64,000 nt of DNA from positions 1 to 64,000 of the forward strand of contig JAIFKS010000046.1 in NCBI GenBank assembly GCA_020049465.1, given 5' to 3'. Made by a program: the position numbers and the translations under genes. Below are positions 8,829 through 17,136 of the stretch, in pieces. The notes under the pieces are model-generated. The model had not been told where the DNA came from. It searched no databases and saw only the letters and a list, made by a program, of their open reading frames with translations. Numbering within the stretch: the stretch's first letter is position 1; every line of letters begins with the position of its first letter. The stretch is from a bacterium. GTDB taxonomy: Bacteria; Krumholzibacteriota; Krumholzibacteriia; LZORAL124-64-63.

Positions 8829-11532
8829 TCTTCAAGCGGGCCAACCACATGAAAGCGTCGACGGGGCTGATCCGTTCCAGATCCAGGTCCCGCAGCGCCT
8901 TCAGGGCATCCCGTTCGGGCTCGTGGAACAGGGTCGCCTGGAGGGCCGCGCCCCGCCCGCCCGGTCCGGCGCCCCGGTCCGCGGCCAGGGAGGCTCCGCC
9001 CGGCCGCCGGGCATCGTGGTCGCGCTCGTCGCCGGCGGTCAGGGTGGCCAGGATGGCCTCGGCGCGCCGCAGGACAAGTTCGGGCAGCCCCGCCAGCTTG
9101 GCCACATGGATGCCGTAGCTCTTGTCCGAGCGGCCGGGCACCACCGCGTGCATGAAGACGATGCGTCCCTCCCACTCCTTCACTTCCAGGCGGAAGTTCA
9201 CCAGGCCGGGCAGGTCGCGTTCCAGATCGGTCAATTCGTGGTAGTGCGTGGCGAACACCGCGCGGGGGCGCGGACCGTCCGGCGCGGACAGGTGCTCGGT
9301 GATGGCCCAGGCCAGCGACAGGCCGTCGTAGGTGGCGGTGCCGCGCCCGATCTCGTCGAGGATCACCAGACTGCGGCGCGTCATCTGGTGCAGGATGTGC
9401 GCGGTCTCGCTCATCTCCACGTAGAAGGTCGATTCGCCGCGGGCCAGGTTGTCGGACGCTCCCACGCGCGTGAAGATGCGGTCGGTCACGCCCAGGCGCG
9501 CCCCGTCGGCCGGTACGAAGGAACCGGCCTGCGCCATCAGCGTGATCAGCGCGATCTGCCGCAGGTAGGTCGACTTGCCGCCCATGTTGGGGCCGGTCAG
9601 CAGCACGACCTGACGGCCCTCGCCGTCCAGCGCGGTGTCGTTGGCGATGAAGTCGCGGCCCAGCAGCTGTTCGACCACCGGGTGACGCCCGGCGGTGATG
9701 CGCAGTTCCAGCGAGTCGTCGCATTCGGGGCGGCAGTAGCGGTGGCGCTCGGCCGTCTCGGCGAAGCCCAGCATCAGGTCCGCGTGCGCCACCAGGCGCG
9801 ACGCCTCGCGCAGGGCGGGCAGCCGTTCGGCCACCGCGCGCACCAGCGACTGGAACAACTCCGTCTCCAGGCGTTCGGCGGTCTCCTCCGCATCGAGGAT
9901 GGTGTGCTCGGCCTCTTTCAGTTCCTCGGTGTGGAAGCGGCCGGCGTTGACCAGGGTCTGGCGCTGCTGGTAGTGCGCCGGGACCTTCTCCAGATGCTTG
10001 TTGGTGACCTCGAAGTAATACCCGAAGACGCGGTTGTAACCGACTTTCAGACTTGAGATTCCGGTGAGGTCGCGTTCGCGCGTCTGCAGGCCCGCGAGGA
10101 AGCCGCGGCTGTCCGTGGCGACCGCGCGGCAGCGGTCCAGCTCGGGGTCGACGCCAGCGGCGATATAGCCGGTCTTGCGCGTGGTGGCCGGGGCATCGGC
10201 GGCGATGGTGGCGACGATGGAAGCGGCCAGCGGGCCGAAGTCCTCCACGCCGGTCAACCAGCGGGCCACCGGGTGCTCCTCGTGGCCGCCCGCGGTCGCG
10301 GCCTCGCGCAGCTCGGCCAGAACGCCCAGCGACGTTCCCAGCTGCCGCAGCCCGGACGGACCCAGCCGTCCGGCCGCCGCCCGGGCGCCGTGCCGCTCGA
10401 CATCGCCCAGACGTTTGAGGCCCGCACGCAGTTCGGCCCGCCAGGGTCCCGCGGCCAGCGCCGCGGCCACGCCGGCGTGCCAGCCGCGCAGTTCGTCCAG
10501 GTCGGTCAGGGCTTCGGCCAGGCGCTGTTCCAGAAGCCGGCGGCCCATGGGTGTGACGGTGCCGTCGATGTGATGGACCAGGGTGCCGGGGCCGCGCTCG
10601 CCGCGGAAGGTCCGGAAGATCTCCAGGTTGCGCAGCGTCTCTTCGTCGAGGACCAGGCGGTCGCCCGGCGCGTTGAACTGAAGGCTGGTGACCTGCGCCG
10701 GTCGCCGCAGGGTCAGGGCCGAGAGGTAGCGCAGGACCGCGCCGGCGGCGGTGGCGGCCGGCTCGCGCCCTGCTTCCTCCAGGCCGTAGGGCGTCAGTGT
10801 GGCCACCTGGAAATGGTCCAGCAGCGTGCGGCGGGCGAAGGCCGGATGGAACCAGGCGGTGTTGACCGCATTGACGACCACCCCCGGCAGCGCGGCCCGC
10901 CACAGATGCAGGCGTTCGGGGTCCGTGTCCTCGGCGACGATCACTTCGCGCACGGCGTGCCGCTGGCACAGGCTGGCCGGCGTGGCGCGTTCCAGGCCAC
11001 AGCGGAATTCCCCCGTGGTGGCGTCCAGGAGCGCCCAGCCGCTCGCGGGGGCGCCGGGTCCGTCGGTGGCGGTCGAGCCGGGTGCCGGCCTCCAGGCGAG
11101 GCAGTAGCGGCCCGAGGCGCCGTCCAGCAACTCGGGCGTGGTCGCGGTGCCGGGGCTGATGACCTCCACCACTTCGCGACGGACCAGCCCCTTGGCCAGC
11201 GCGGGATCCTCGACCTGCTCGCAGATCGCGACCGTCAGGCCGGCGCTGAGCAGCCGGGTCAGATAGACGTCCAGGGCGTGGTGCGGCACGCCGGCCAGTG
11301 GAATGGGATTGTCGCTCTTGGAATCGCGGCTGGTCAGGGTCACGCCGGCGACGCGGGCCAGCGTTTGCGCATCCTCGAAGAATGTTTCGAAGAAATCACC
11401 CATGCGGAAGAGCAGCAGCGCGCCGGGGTGCTGGGCCTTGATCTCGAGGTACTGGGCGAGCATGGGTGTCAGACGGGCGGCCTGCGGGTCGGCGGGTTCG
11501 TTGTCGCCGCGGGGCTTGCGTCCGGCCGCCAT
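8809..11532 (-). CDS. mutS: DNA mismatch recognition ATPase MutS
   Basis: A 907-residue MutS1. The mismatch-reading F-x-E motif is in GDFFETF (F47, E49). The Walker A GPNMGGKST is at 646-654, the STFYVEM signature at 701-707, Walker B with LDEIGRGT at 725-732, and ATHYHEL at 761-767. The C-terminus ends in the conserved short helix seen in full-length MutS (LRDLDLERISPVDAFMWLARL). It recognises mismatches and recruits MutL, whose gene is about 2.5 kb downstream beyond the GAF protein. The ATG (11530-11532) is three bases after the SPOR-protein stop, so it belongs to the mtaB-to-mutS operon. Length is slightly above the typical ~860. Confidence 0.97.
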   Translation of the reverse strand: MAAGRKPRGDNEPADPQAARLTPMLAQYLEIKAQHPGALLLFRMGDFFETFFEDAQTLARVAGVTLTSRDSKSDNPIPLAGVPHHALDVYLTRLLSAGLTVAICEQVEDPALAKGLVRREVVEVISPGTATTPELLDGASGRYCLAWRPAPGSTATDGPGAPASGWALLDATTGEFRCGLERATPASLCQRHAVREVIVAEDTDPERLHLWRAALPGVVVNAVNTAWFHPAFARRTLLDHFQVATLTPYGLEEAGREPAATAAGAVLRYLSALTLRRPAQVTSLQFNAPGDRLVLDEETLRNLEIFRTFRGERGPGTLVHHIDGTVTPMGRRLLEQRLAEALTDLDELRGWHAGVAAALAAGPWRAELRAGLKRLGDVERHGARAAAGRLGPSGLRQLGTSLGVLAELREAATAGGHEEHPVARWLTGVEDFGPLAASIVATIAADAPATTRKTGYIAAGVDPELDRCRAVATDSRGFLAGLQTRERDLTGISSLKVGYNRVFGYYFEVTNKHLEKVPAHYQQRQTLVNAGRFHTEELKEAEHTILDAEETAERLETELFQSLVRAVAERLPALREASRLVAHADLMLGFAETAERHRYCRPECDDSLELRITAGRHPVVEQLLGRDFIANDTALDGEGRQVVLLTGPNMGGKSTYLRQIALITLMAQAGSFVPADGARLGVTDRIFTRVGASDNLARGESTFYVEMSETAHILHQMTRRSLVILDEIGRGTATYDGLSLAWAITEHLSAPDGPRPRAVFATHYHELTDLERDLPGLVNFRLEVKEWEGRIVFMHAVVPGRSDKSYGIHVAKLAGLPELVLRRAEAILATLTAGDERDHDARRPGGASLAADRGAGPGGRGAALQATLFHEPERDALKALRDLDLERISPVDAFMWLARLKNSLRDL

Positions 11533-11535
11533 GGC

Positions 11536-12657
11536 TCAGCGGTCCGGGCGGGCATTCGCCTCGCGGTCGACGACGATCACGTCCAGTCCCAGTCGCGCCC
11601 CGAGTTCGGCGGCGGCGTTCTCGGCCTCGGCCGGGCCGGGCCAGGCGCCGGCGCGCAGGCGGTACACGCTCTGGCCGCGGGCGTCGACGCCTTCCTCGAT
11701 CGTCAGACCCTCGACGCGCTCGGCGTGGCGCTGCTGGAAGTCCAGCGCGCGGCCGCGGTCGCCGAAGGCCCCCAGTTGCAGCGTGTAGCGGCCCACGCGG
11801 CCTTCGGGCTGGGCGGTCGCCGGGGTGCGCGTGTCGTCGCGAACCGTTCCCTGGGCCCGCTCCGTGGGTGGGGTGGGCCGCGCCGAGGCGGGCAGGCGGG
11901 TGACGGCGACATCCTGATGATCGCGCAGCGCGCGGTGGATTTCCAACAGCGCGAGGGATCCGGAATCGAGCTCGTCGATCTGCATGGCCAGCGCTTCGAC
12001 TTCCGCCACGCGGCCGCCCAGCAGCATGGCGCGGCAGCGGCCCGACACGGTGCGGCGCCGCAGCTCAGGGTCGGCCTGGTCGGCGGCATCGTACCAGCGC
12101 AGCGCCTGCGCGCCGTCACCCTGTGCGATGGCGATGTCCCCGAGCAGCGCCCGCGACATCGCGAAGGCCGGGTCGGAGGTCCTGACGGCCGCCAGCAGTT
12201 CGCGGGCGCGCGGGCCGCGGCCCAGGGCCAGCAGCGCACGCGCGGCGACCACCTGGACCTGGCCGGGCAGGTCGTCGCCTTCGTCCAGCAGGGGCGACAC
12301 GGCGGTCAGCGCTTCGCCCGGGTGGCCGCGCCCCAGTTCCAGTTCGGCGGTCTCCAGAGCCAGGCGCGTCCGCACCGGCCGGCCCAGACGCTTGCGGGTC
12401 AGCCCCTGCCCCAGCAACTCGAGGGCGCCGGCGGGTTCGGTCGACAGCCGGGAGCGCCAGAGTTGGCTCTCGGCGGGGCGCGCGCCGGACTCGGCCGCGG
12501 CCGTCTGGCCGCGCGCCTGTTCCCAGGAGCCGGCCGCGAACAGTTCGGCCACCCGCTCGAAGCCGGCCAGAGCGGCGGGTGCTGTGCCCAACGTCAACGC
12601 CACCGCGACGAAGAGAGCGGCTGCCGCCCGCGGGCTGATGGTCCGGTCGCGGAGCAT
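11536..12657 (-). CDS. Secreted TPR/SPOR-domain protein
   Basis: A 373-residue protein with an N-terminal signal peptide (ARG/ALA-rich, cleavage likely after ALA near residue 31). A helical TPR-like region spans ~35-240, followed by a Pro/Thr-rich linker. A C-terminal SPOR domain (~290-365) begins GRYTLQLGAFGDRGRALDF and includes SVYRLRAGAWPG. SPOR domains bind denuded peptidoglycan at division sites, so a periplasmic envelope role is likely. The exact function is unknown. It lies one base after lapB and three bases before mutS, so translation is probably coupled. No catalytic motif is visible. Confidence 0.75.
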   Translation of the reverse strand: MLRDRTISPRAAAALFVAVALTLGTAPAALAGFERVAELFAAGSWEQARGQTAAAESGARPAESQLWRSRLSTEPAGALELLGQGLTRKRLGRPVRTRLALETAELELGRGHPGEALTAVSPLLDEGDDLPGQVQVVAARALLALGRGPRARELLAAVRTSDPAFAMSRALLGDIAIAQGDGAQALRWYDAADQADPELRRRTVSGRCRAMLLGGRVAEVEALAMQIDELDSGSLALLEIHRALRDHQDVAVTRLPASARPTPPTERAQGTVRDDTRTPATAQPEGRVGRYTLQLGAFGDRGRALDFQQRHAERVEGLTIEEGVDARGQSVYRLRAGAWPGPAEAENAAAELGARLGLDVIVVDREANARPDR

Positions 12658-12658
12658 G

Positions 12659-13828
12659 CTACGACTCCTCGCGCCGCCGGCAACCGCGGCGATGCGACCG
12701 GAAGCTGCGGCAGTCGGGGCAGAACCAGCGGACGCGCGGATCGGCGCGGCCGCACTGGCAGCAGACCCAGTCCACCGGCGGCCGCGGCATCTGCAGCAGT
12801 TTCCACACCTGGGCGAACGGGGTTTCCGGATGGTCGCGGACGAGCATGCGCAGGTACGGAGCCGCCACGTTGGGCGTCAGGTCGGGCTGGCCGGCCTTGG
12901 TGCTCAGCACGCGCATCGCCTTGTCGCGCTGGTCGAGCTTCTCGTAGAGGATCGCCAGGTTGATGGCGAACGAAGGCGGCGCGTTCTCGGCCAGGCAGGC
13001 CGTTTCCAGCAGCGGGATCGTGCGCGTGAACTGACCGCCGCGCAGGAGCGCGTCCTGCAGCATCGGCAGGAAGATGTCCAGCTCTTCGGGATGGTCGAGC
13101 AGATTCTCGGCCGCTTCGGTCAAGGCGCCGGCGGCGTCGTCGGCGCGTGCGGCCAGGATGGCCCGGACCAGCGCCGCGCGGCTGCCGGTTTCGGGCATGT
13201 TCTCGACATCGCGCAGTCGGGCTCGCGCCTCGCCCGACTCGCCGGCCAGCGCGTGGCCGACCGCCCGGTCGAGTTGGAAGCTGGCGTAGGCTTCGCGGAA
13301 CCAGGGTGCGTCGCGATCCGGCACGTGCCGGGGCGCCTGCTTCAGCACGCGCGCGGCGTCCGGCAGTTCATTGTCGCCCTGGTGCTGGGCGAACCGCGCG
13401 CGCCAATAGCGCTTGTCGCCCAGGGAATGACGCTGCAGGGTGTCGAGCACCTGCCCCGCCTCGGTGAACTGGTTCAGCGCCAGCAGATCCTCGGTCAGTG
13501 CCAGTCCGGAAGCGATCTTCTGTCCCGGAGTCAGTTCGCCGCGCATCGTCAGGCCGCGGTGCAGGACGACGGCGCGACCGGCATCGCCCAGTTCACGCAG
13601 CAGGTTGCCGAGATACAGGAAGGGCTCGAAGGCGTCGGGCTGCTTCTGCACGACGCGTCGGAGGATGGCCGCGGCTTCGTCCCGCTCGCCCTCGATCCAC
13701 AACTGGAGCGCCTGCTGGTAATCGTCGGCGTTGACAACCGGGCGCGGGCGGACCCAGATGCGCCACAGGACGACGGCCGCGGCGACGGCCGCGCTGCCGA
13801 CGACCAGCCAGGTCAGGAAGTCACTCAA
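12659..13828 (-). CDS. lapB: LPS assembly regulator LapB (YciM-like)
   Basis: A 389-residue protein with the LapB layout: an N-terminal membrane anchor (residues 6-24), TPR repeats through ~330, and a C-terminal rubredoxin-like metal knuckle with CxxC pairs at C356/C359 and C370/C373. In Escherichia coli LapB presents LpxC to FtsH for degradation and so limits lipid A synthesis. The start is a TTG (13826-13828) with AAGGA eight bases upstream; its first codons overlap the last eight bases of lapA. Presence of the lapA-lapB pair supports an outer membrane with LPS or a related lipid. The next gene starts one base after the stop. Confidence 0.85.
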   Translation of the reverse strand: MSDFLTWLVVGSAAVAAAVVLWRIWVRPRPVVNADDYQQALQLWIEGERDEAAAILRRVVQKQPDAFEPFLYLGNLLRELGDAGRAVVLHRGLTMRGELTPGQKIASGLALTEDLLALNQFTEAGQVLDTLQRHSLGDKRYWRARFAQHQGDNELPDAARVLKQAPRHVPDRDAPWFREAYASFQLDRAVGHALAGESGEARARLRDVENMPETGSRAALVRAILAARADDAAGALTEAAENLLDHPEELDIFLPMLQDALLRGGQFTRTIPLLETACLAENAPPSFAINLAILYEKLDQRDKAMRVLSTKAGQPDLTPNVAAPYLRMLVRDHPETPFAQVWKLLQMPRPPVDWVCCQCGRADPRVRWFCPDCRSFRSHRRGCRRREES

Positions 13829-14153
13829 GGTCGCCGTCCTTCACCATCAGCGCGGCAGTGCCGTCGTCGCGCAACGGTAGCGTGCGCAGGTCGGCCAGCT
13901 CGCGGTCCTTGTCGCGGGTCAGCTTGCGCAGGCGTGACATGTCGCGCTGCAGGCGGATCTCGCGGATCAGCGCCAGAACCAGCGCGGTGCCGAAGCCCAG
14001 CATGAAGCTGACGACGACGACCCAGTACATGGACACGCCCAGGTACGAGGTCCCGAACAGGTTGATATCCACGGACTGTCCGCTGTTGGTCACGAAGAAG
14101 TAGACCATCGCGAACAGCAGTACCAGGAAGAGCAACCCTCTGACGATCCACAC
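13821..14153 (-). CDS. lapA: LapA domain membrane protein (DUF1049, YciS-like)
   Basis: A 110-residue protein with two hydrophobic segments (about 3-22 and 40-63) and a charged cytoplasmic tail (RLQRDMSRLRKLTRDKDREL), which is the LapA/DUF1049 pattern. FVTNSGQSVDINLFG matches the family's N-terminal signature. LapA works with LapB at the inner membrane. The start is GTG 14151-14153 with GAGGT six bases upstream; no ATG lies near the membrane segment. It lies 35 bases after miaB and overlaps lapB by eight bases. Confidence 0.85.
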   Translation of the reverse strand: MWIVRGLLFLVLLFAMVYFFVTNSGQSVDINLFGTSYLGVSMYWVVVVSFMLGFGTALVLALIREIRLQRDMSRLRKLTRDKDRELADLRTLPLRDDGTAALMVKDGDLE

Positions 14154-14188
14154 GGCGCTACCTCGTTTCGCGGAATCCCCTGTCGGGC

Positions 14189-15583
14189 TCAGCCGGCCCG
14201 GCTTTCACCGAAGAACGTCGTCCCTTCCCAGCCCGTCAACCGCACTTCCAGCGACGATCCCGCGGCTACTTCCGGCCCGTGGACGATCACCTTGCGGTTG
14301 TTCGCGGTCCGCAGGCGCCAGGCGCCGGCGGGTCGGCGGGCCGGGCCCTCGCACACCGCGGTCACCAGGCCACCGACCAGCGTGTCGGCGGCGGCGGACC
14401 AGATCTCCTGCTGCACGGCCATCAACTCGGCCAGCCGCGACTTCTTGACTTCGAGCGGCACATCGTCGGCCAGGCGGGCCGCCGGGACGCCCGGGCGCTC
14501 GCTGTACTTGAAAGAGAAGATCTGATCGTACTGTACCCTGCGAACGAGTTCCAGGGTAGCCCGGAAATCGGCGTCCGTCTCCCCCGGGAATCCGACGATG
14601 AAATCCGACGAGAACGAGACCCCGGGGATGACCCGGCGGGCGTAATCGACCATGTCCAGGTAGTCGGCGGCGGTGTACAGGCGTTTCATGCGCCGCAGGA
14701 CGGTGTCCGAGCCGCTCTGGGCCGGGACGTGCAGCCACGGGCACACCTTTTCCAGCCGCCCGATCGTGTCCATCAGGTGCCGGTGCATGTCGTGCGGATG
14801 TCCGGTCAGGAAGCGGATGCGCTCCAGCCCGTCGATGGCGGCGACCATCTCCAGCAGGCCCGCGAAATCCAGCCGGTCGCCGCAGCGGTAGGCCGTCACG
14901 TTCTGGCCCAGCAGCGTCACCTCGCGGCCGCCCTGCGCGACGATCGACCGGATCTCCTCGACGATCACCTCGGGCGCCTTCTCGCTCTGCGGGCCGCGGG
15001 TCATCGGGACGATGCAGTAGGTGCACTTGTAGTCGCAGCCCTTGTGGATGGTCACCAGGTGGCTGTTGTTGGTCGGGTACAGCTCGGGCGGGGCCACGTA
15101 GTGGGCGTCATGGCGATGCCCGGTGACGGCGCCGCCGCGCGGGCGGGCGGCGTTCCCGCCGCCGGTCAGCCCCCGCAGCAGACCCGGCAGCGCGTCGTAG
15201 TTGTCCACGCCCACGACCAGGTCCACCGCCTTGGCGCCCTTGCGCAGGTCGTCGCCCAGGCGTTCGGCCATGCATCCGCAGATGCCGATGATCGCCGGGG
15301 CCAGGTCGGCCTCCAGACGCCGGTGGCGCAGTTCGCCCACGCGGCTGATCACCTTGTGCTCGGCGTGTTCGCGCACGCTGCAGGTGTTCAGCAGGACGGC
15401 GTCGGCGGCCAGTTCGTTGTCCACCACGCGGAACCCCGCGCCCTCCAGCAGCCCGCCTATGGCCTGGCTGTCGTAGGTGTTCATCTGGCAGCCGTACGTC
15501 TCGATGTAGACGGCCGGGGCCTCCGCACCGTCGGGGCGCGGTGGTTTCGTGAGGTCAGGCAGCGAATTCTGGAACATCGCCAT
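14189..15583 (-). CDS. miaB: tRNA-2-methylthio-N6-dimethylallyladenosine synthase MiaB
   Basis: A radical SAM methylthiotransferase of about 464 residues that converts i6A37 to ms2i6A37 in tRNA, acting after MiaA. The N-terminal MTTase domain has cluster cysteines in GCQMNTYDS (C32), NTCSVREHAE (C68) and GCMAER (C104). The radical SAM motif is C183-xxx-C187-xx-C190. The C-terminal ~70 residues form a TRAM-like domain. I chose ATG 15581-15583, which has GAGG nine bases upstream. A TTG five codons earlier would overlap the mtaB stop. It lies directly after mtaB, a paralogous enzyme, and before lapA. Confidence 0.95.
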   Translation of the reverse strand: MAMFQNSLPDLTKPPRPDGAEAPAVYIETYGCQMNTYDSQAIGGLLEGAGFRVVDNELAADAVLLNTCSVREHAEHKVISRVGELRHRRLEADLAPAIIGICGCMAERLGDDLRKGAKAVDLVVGVDNYDALPGLLRGLTGGGNAARPRGGAVTGHRHDAHYVAPPELYPTNNSHLVTIHKGCDYKCTYCIVPMTRGPQSEKAPEVIVEEIRSIVAQGGREVTLLGQNVTAYRCGDRLDFAGLLEMVAAIDGLERIRFLTGHPHDMHRHLMDTIGRLEKVCPWLHVPAQSGSDTVLRRMKRLYTAADYLDMVDYARRVIPGVSFSSDFIVGFPGETDADFRATLELVRRVQYDQIFSFKYSERPGVPAARLADDVPLEVKKSRLAELMAVQQEIWSAAADTLVGGLVTAVCEGPARRPAGAWRLRTANNRKVIVHGPEVAAGSSLEVRLTGWEGTTFFGESRAG

Positions 15584-15594
15584 CTCGGGTATCC

Positions 15595-17004
15595 TCAAAC
15601 GGTCCGGGCGTACAGCCGGCCGTCGCGTTCGTGGTCGATCCGCACGGCGACCAGGTCGCCCGGGCGCAGGCCGTCGGCGGGCGCGGCCGGAATCATCACC
15701 GTTTCGAAATTGCCGGTCGTGGCCTGGTGGCAGCCGGGCAGGTCGCTGCCGTTCTCCACGACCGCCTCGAAGACGCCGCCCACGAGCCCGCGGCGGAACG
15801 CTTCCCGCTTGCTTCCGGACAGGGCCCTCAGTTCGGCCGCGCGCCGGGAGCTGGTGGCGCCCGGCACCTGGCCCGGCAGGCGCGTGGCCACGGTGCCCGG
15901 TCGCGCCGAATAACGGAAGACGTGAACGTAGCTGAACGGGAAGTCTTCCACCAGTCGCATGGTGTCTTCGAAATCGGCGTCGGTTTCACCCGGGAAGCCG
16001 ACAATGAAGTCGGCGCCGATCCCGAAGGCGCGGCCGAGCCCGGCCACCTTCGCCACCGCCCGCCGCGCGCCGGCGCTCCGGTACGGCCGCTTCATGTTCT
16101 TCAGGACACTGTCCGCCCCGCTCTGCAGCGACAGGTGCAGGTGCGGCCTGAGGCGGGGCTCGGCGGCGTACAGGCCCAGCAGGTCGTCGCCGATCTCGTT
16201 CGGGTGCATGCTGCTCAGGCGCAGCCGCAGATCCGGCAGCGCGTCCAGGCAGCGCCACAGCAGGTCCGGCAGGCGCTCCTTCCCCGCCAGATCGCGCCCC
16301 CAGCCGCCCAGTTGCACGCCGGTCAGCACCGCCTCGCGGTAGCCGCCTTCGCACAGGCGGGCCAGTTGGGCGATGACGTCGTCGGCGGTGCGGGACCGCC
16401 CCGGCCCGCGGGCCTGCCAGATCGCGCAGTAGGTGCAGCGGAGGTCGCAGCCGTCCTGCACCTTGACCACCGCACGGCTGCGGCCGGGGAAGGCGTCGAC
16501 GAGCGGGGCCGTGAAGGCGGCATTCCCGGCGAAGGGCTCGACCTGGACACGCGAACCGGCGCCCGAGAGCGCCGCCGGCAGCCAGGCCGCGACGTCGTCC
16601 TTCGTCGAGTTGCCCACCACCAGATCGACTTCCGGCAGGCGGGCCAGCGAATCGGGCTGTGTCTGCGCGTAGCACCCGGCCACCACGACCCGGCAGCCGG
16701 GATGGCGCTCCTTGGCCTGGCGCGCCAGCCGGCGGCATTCATGCTCGGCCTTGGCGGTCACGGTGCAGCTATTCAGGATGTAGAGATCGGCGGGCTCGTC
16801 CCAGGTCACCACCCGCAGCGCGCGCTGCTCGGACAGGCGCAGGCGCAGACTCTCGGTGTCGTACTGGTTGAGCCGGCAGCCGAGGGTGTGGAAGGCCACG
16901 CGCAGGACGGCTTCGTACGGGGCCTGCGTCCCGGTGGCGGGCGCCGGGATCCGCAGCGGCCGTGCGCGCAGCTCCTGCAGGGGTCCGTCCATGCCGTCCT
17001 TCAT
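15595..17004 (-). CDS. mtaB: tRNA threonylcarbamoyladenosine methylthiotransferase MtaB
   Basis: A 469-residue MTTase of the MtaB (YqeV) branch, which makes ms2t6A at A37 of tRNAs decoding ANN codons. It shows GCRLNQYDTE (C43) and NSCTVTAKAEHE (C80), which distinguish MtaB from MiaB, then GCYAQ (C111) and the radical SAM motif C186-xxx-C190-xx-C193. A small TRAM-like end follows. The ATG at 17002-17004 is preferred. A 34-residue upstream extension would be encoded by the rpsA terminator hairpin and is not credible. It heads the mtaB-miaB-lapA-lapB-SPOR-mutS series, and miaB starts right after its stop. Confidence 0.92.
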   Translation of the reverse strand: MKDGMDGPLQELRARPLRIPAPATGTQAPYEAVLRVAFHTLGCRLNQYDTESLRLRLSEQRALRVVTWDEPADLYILNSCTVTAKAEHECRRLARQAKERHPGCRVVVAGCYAQTQPDSLARLPEVDLVVGNSTKDDVAAWLPAALSGAGSRVQVEPFAGNAAFTAPLVDAFPGRSRAVVKVQDGCDLRCTYCAIWQARGPGRSRTADDVIAQLARLCEGGYREAVLTGVQLGGWGRDLAGKERLPDLLWRCLDALPDLRLRLSSMHPNEIGDDLLGLYAAEPRLRPHLHLSLQSGADSVLKNMKRPYRSAGARRAVAKVAGLGRAFGIGADFIVGFPGETDADFEDTMRLVEDFPFSYVHVFRYSARPGTVATRLPGQVPGATSSRRAAELRALSGSKREAFRRGLVGGVFEAVVENGSDLPGCHQATTGNFETVMIPAAPADGLRPGDLVAVRIDHERDGRLYARTV

Positions 17005-17040
17005 CGTTTCGGCGCCGCCTTCTGCGGCTGAGCGCCCCCG

Positions 17041-17077
17041 AAAAATCGGAAAGGGGCGGGGCCTGAACCCCGCCCCT
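17041..17077 (-). terminator. Intrinsic terminator after rpsA
   Basis: Read on the minus strand, AGGGGCGGGG pairs with CCCCGCCCCT around a TTCAGG loop and is followed by TTTCCGATTTTT. It lies 60 bases after the rpsA stop and before the mtaB start. The stem is a strong ten base pairs; the T-run is interrupted. Confidence 0.8.
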
Positions 17078-17136
17078 CGGCGGGCGACCGGGAGAACCGG
17101 CCGCAACGTGCGTGAGGGCTGCCGCCCGGGTTCGAC

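Noticed and set aside
6371-10969. A single very long reading frame covering the GAF protein and much of mutS, as if a 1500-residue fusion
   Set aside because: Upstream of about 8770 it is Arg/Gly/Pro-rich noise in the wrong frame of mutS, which is fully coding there in another frame. The GC-rich composition leaves stop-free shadow frames.
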